Assembly (NCBI GenBank): GCA_041879415.1
Contig: CP090851.1
Span: 434,001-498,000 of the forward strand
Length of the DNA: 64,000 nucleotides
DNA from: Vibrio chagasii
GTDB lineage: Bacteria; Pseudomonadota; Gammaproteobacteria; Enterobacterales; Vibrionaceae
Direction of reading: 5' to 3'
Below are positions 63,181 to 64,000 of this stretch, in pieces; the first letter of the stretch is position 1, and each line of letters begins with the position of its first letter. Below the pieces are notes generated by a model. That model was not told the origin of the DNA. It made no database searches and saw only the letters and a program-made list of their open reading frames with translations. The position numbers were made by a program, and so were the translations under genes.

Positions 63181-64000
63181 ATGTACAAAACTCACAGTCA
63201 GCCAGTAATGACCTCGGCACAGGAAGTGATTAACCAGAAATGCGTAATGTTGGTTGATGATGATCCTATTTTTCGCCGTATAACCGGTGCTTACCTTGAG
63301 AAGGTTGGTTATAAAGTGGTTGAGGCTGAAAACGGACTGGACGCTTTGCAGAAGCTCAGAGATGCAGCGCCAGATTTAATTGTGTGTGACTTATCAATGC
63401 CGATCCTGGACGGCATCGAGCTTGTAGAAGAGCTCAGTTTAGAGTACCCATCACTGCCTATGATTGTGGTGTCTGCGACAGATGACATGTCTGATGTAGC
63501 AAAAGCCCTGCGATTTGGTATTAAAGACTTTTTAGCGAAGCCATTAGAGGACCACGGCCATCTAAGCAGTGCGATTGCCAACACATTAACAGATTCGTTC
63601 GACAACCTTTCAGATCAACGAGATTTTTCAAGCCAGTGGTTTTGTGTGGATGATGGAGGAGAGATCCCGGAAGACCAAGAATTACATTGGCATCTGAATT
63701 ACTTGCAGGATAACCCAAGCGCAGCGCGAGATTTGTTGCACGCGTTGTTACCGGACAAAGACACAAGACAAGGCTCATGGCGTTGCAGCTACCGTTTGTT
63801 GCAATCAACCGAGATGATGCCACTTGTATTCGATTATGCGTGGACGATGAATGGGCAGTTTGCTTTCTACCTTGTCGATTCAGCGTCTTCTGAAAATGGC
63901 GGCTCTGCGACTACCTTGTTAGTGAGAGCTTTGTTCCACGATTACTTAAGAAACCGAAAAGATTTTAGTGCTGACCTCAAAGATATCGCTGAAATTTTGG
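63181..64000 (+). CDS. rssB: RssB-like response regulator, 3'-truncated by window edge
   Basis: This response regulator starts at the ATG at 63181 and remains open at the window end (273 codons seen). The receiver domain shows the acidic pocket LVDDDP (Asp26-28), phosphoacceptor Asp70 (IVCDLSMPILDG), the SATDD switch and Lys120 (AKPLED). After a linker, the segments WHLNYLQDNPSAARDLL and TTLLVRALFHDYLR match the PP2C-like output domain of E. coli RssB, the adaptor that delivers RpoS to ClpXP. The Vibrio protein may instead act as a different output, so the functional claim is moderate. Confidence 0.82.
   Translation, partial: MYKTHSQPVMTSAQEVINQKCVMLVDDDPIFRRITGAYLEKVGYKVVEAENGLDALQKLRDAAPDLIVCDLSMPILDGIELVEELSLEYPSLPMIVVSATDDMSDVAKALRFGIKDFLAKPLEDHGHLSSAIANTLTDSFDNLSDQRDFSSQWFCVDDGGEIPEDQELHWHLNYLQDNPSAARDLLHALLPDKDTRQGSWRCSYRLLQSTEMMPLVFDYAWTMNGQFAFYLVDSASSENGGSATTLLVRALFHDYLRNRKDFSADLKDIAEIL

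Overview
The window is a gene-dense chromosomal segment from a gammaproteobacterium, almost certainly a Vibrio. The grounds are the protein sequences (HubP/FimV, purine deformylase PurU, MinCDE, SdhB and SucAB of Vibrio type), the gene order, and the short intergenic repeats. The species cannot be fixed from this sequence alone. No prophage, integron, insertion sequence, CRISPR array or rRNA operon is visible. Most genes are housekeeping genes in conserved order, and the unusual material lies in the intergenic DNA.

Layout. 1-8.2 kb: the TCA-cycle cluster (end of sdhA, sdhB, sucA, sucB, sucC, sucD). 8.3-18.1 kb: a metal-uptake region. Divergent znuCB and znuA share a Zur-type operator, followed by a large membrane-bound AraC-type sensor-regulator and then feoABC behind a Fur-type box. 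18-24 kb: single genes (UPF0114 membrane protein, HIT protein, argS, yecM, purU, a small unknown gene) separated by repeat-rich spacers. 24-31.8 kb: yoaA, tsaB, an unknown small gene, slp, an alpha/beta hydrolase, fadD and rnd, an order close to that of E. coli. 31.8-40.9 kb: minCDE, ycgL, a lytic transglycosylase, a LysR regulator, a NupC transporter, a cation/proton antiporter, folD and tRNA-Arg(UCU). 41-62 kb: the aroC, epmC, yfcL, mnmC, fabB, pdxB, asd, fimV/hubP, truA, accD, folC, dedD, cvpA, purF block. This matches the E. coli 50-minute region, with fimV inserted between asd and truA as in Pseudomonas. 62-64 kb: a LysR regulator and the 5' part of an RssB-like response regulator.

The genes group into: energy metabolism (sdh-suc, fadD); zinc and ferrous iron import (znu, feo); tRNA and translation modification (tsaB, argS, mnmC, truA, epmC); cell division and polarity (minCDE, dedD, fimV/hubP); and precursor synthesis (aroC, pdxB, asd, accD, fabB, folC, folD, purU, purF).

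The most unusual features are non-coding. (1) There are three perfect heptamer arrays, GATGCGA x8, GATACGA x21 and GATTCGA x14, which differ only at the fourth base and all lie beside intrinsic terminators. (2) A family of four small stem-loops (8-bp stem, 19-nt loop) shows compensatory stem changes around a conserved loop. (3) There are two candidate structured RNAs with strong terminators, one upstream of feoA on the minus strand and one between fabB and pdxB. Start codons were revised from the longest open frame for sdhB, argS, purU, rnd, minC, nupC, aroC, the TRIC-family gene, mnmC and pdxB, using Shine-Dalgarno position or family alignment.
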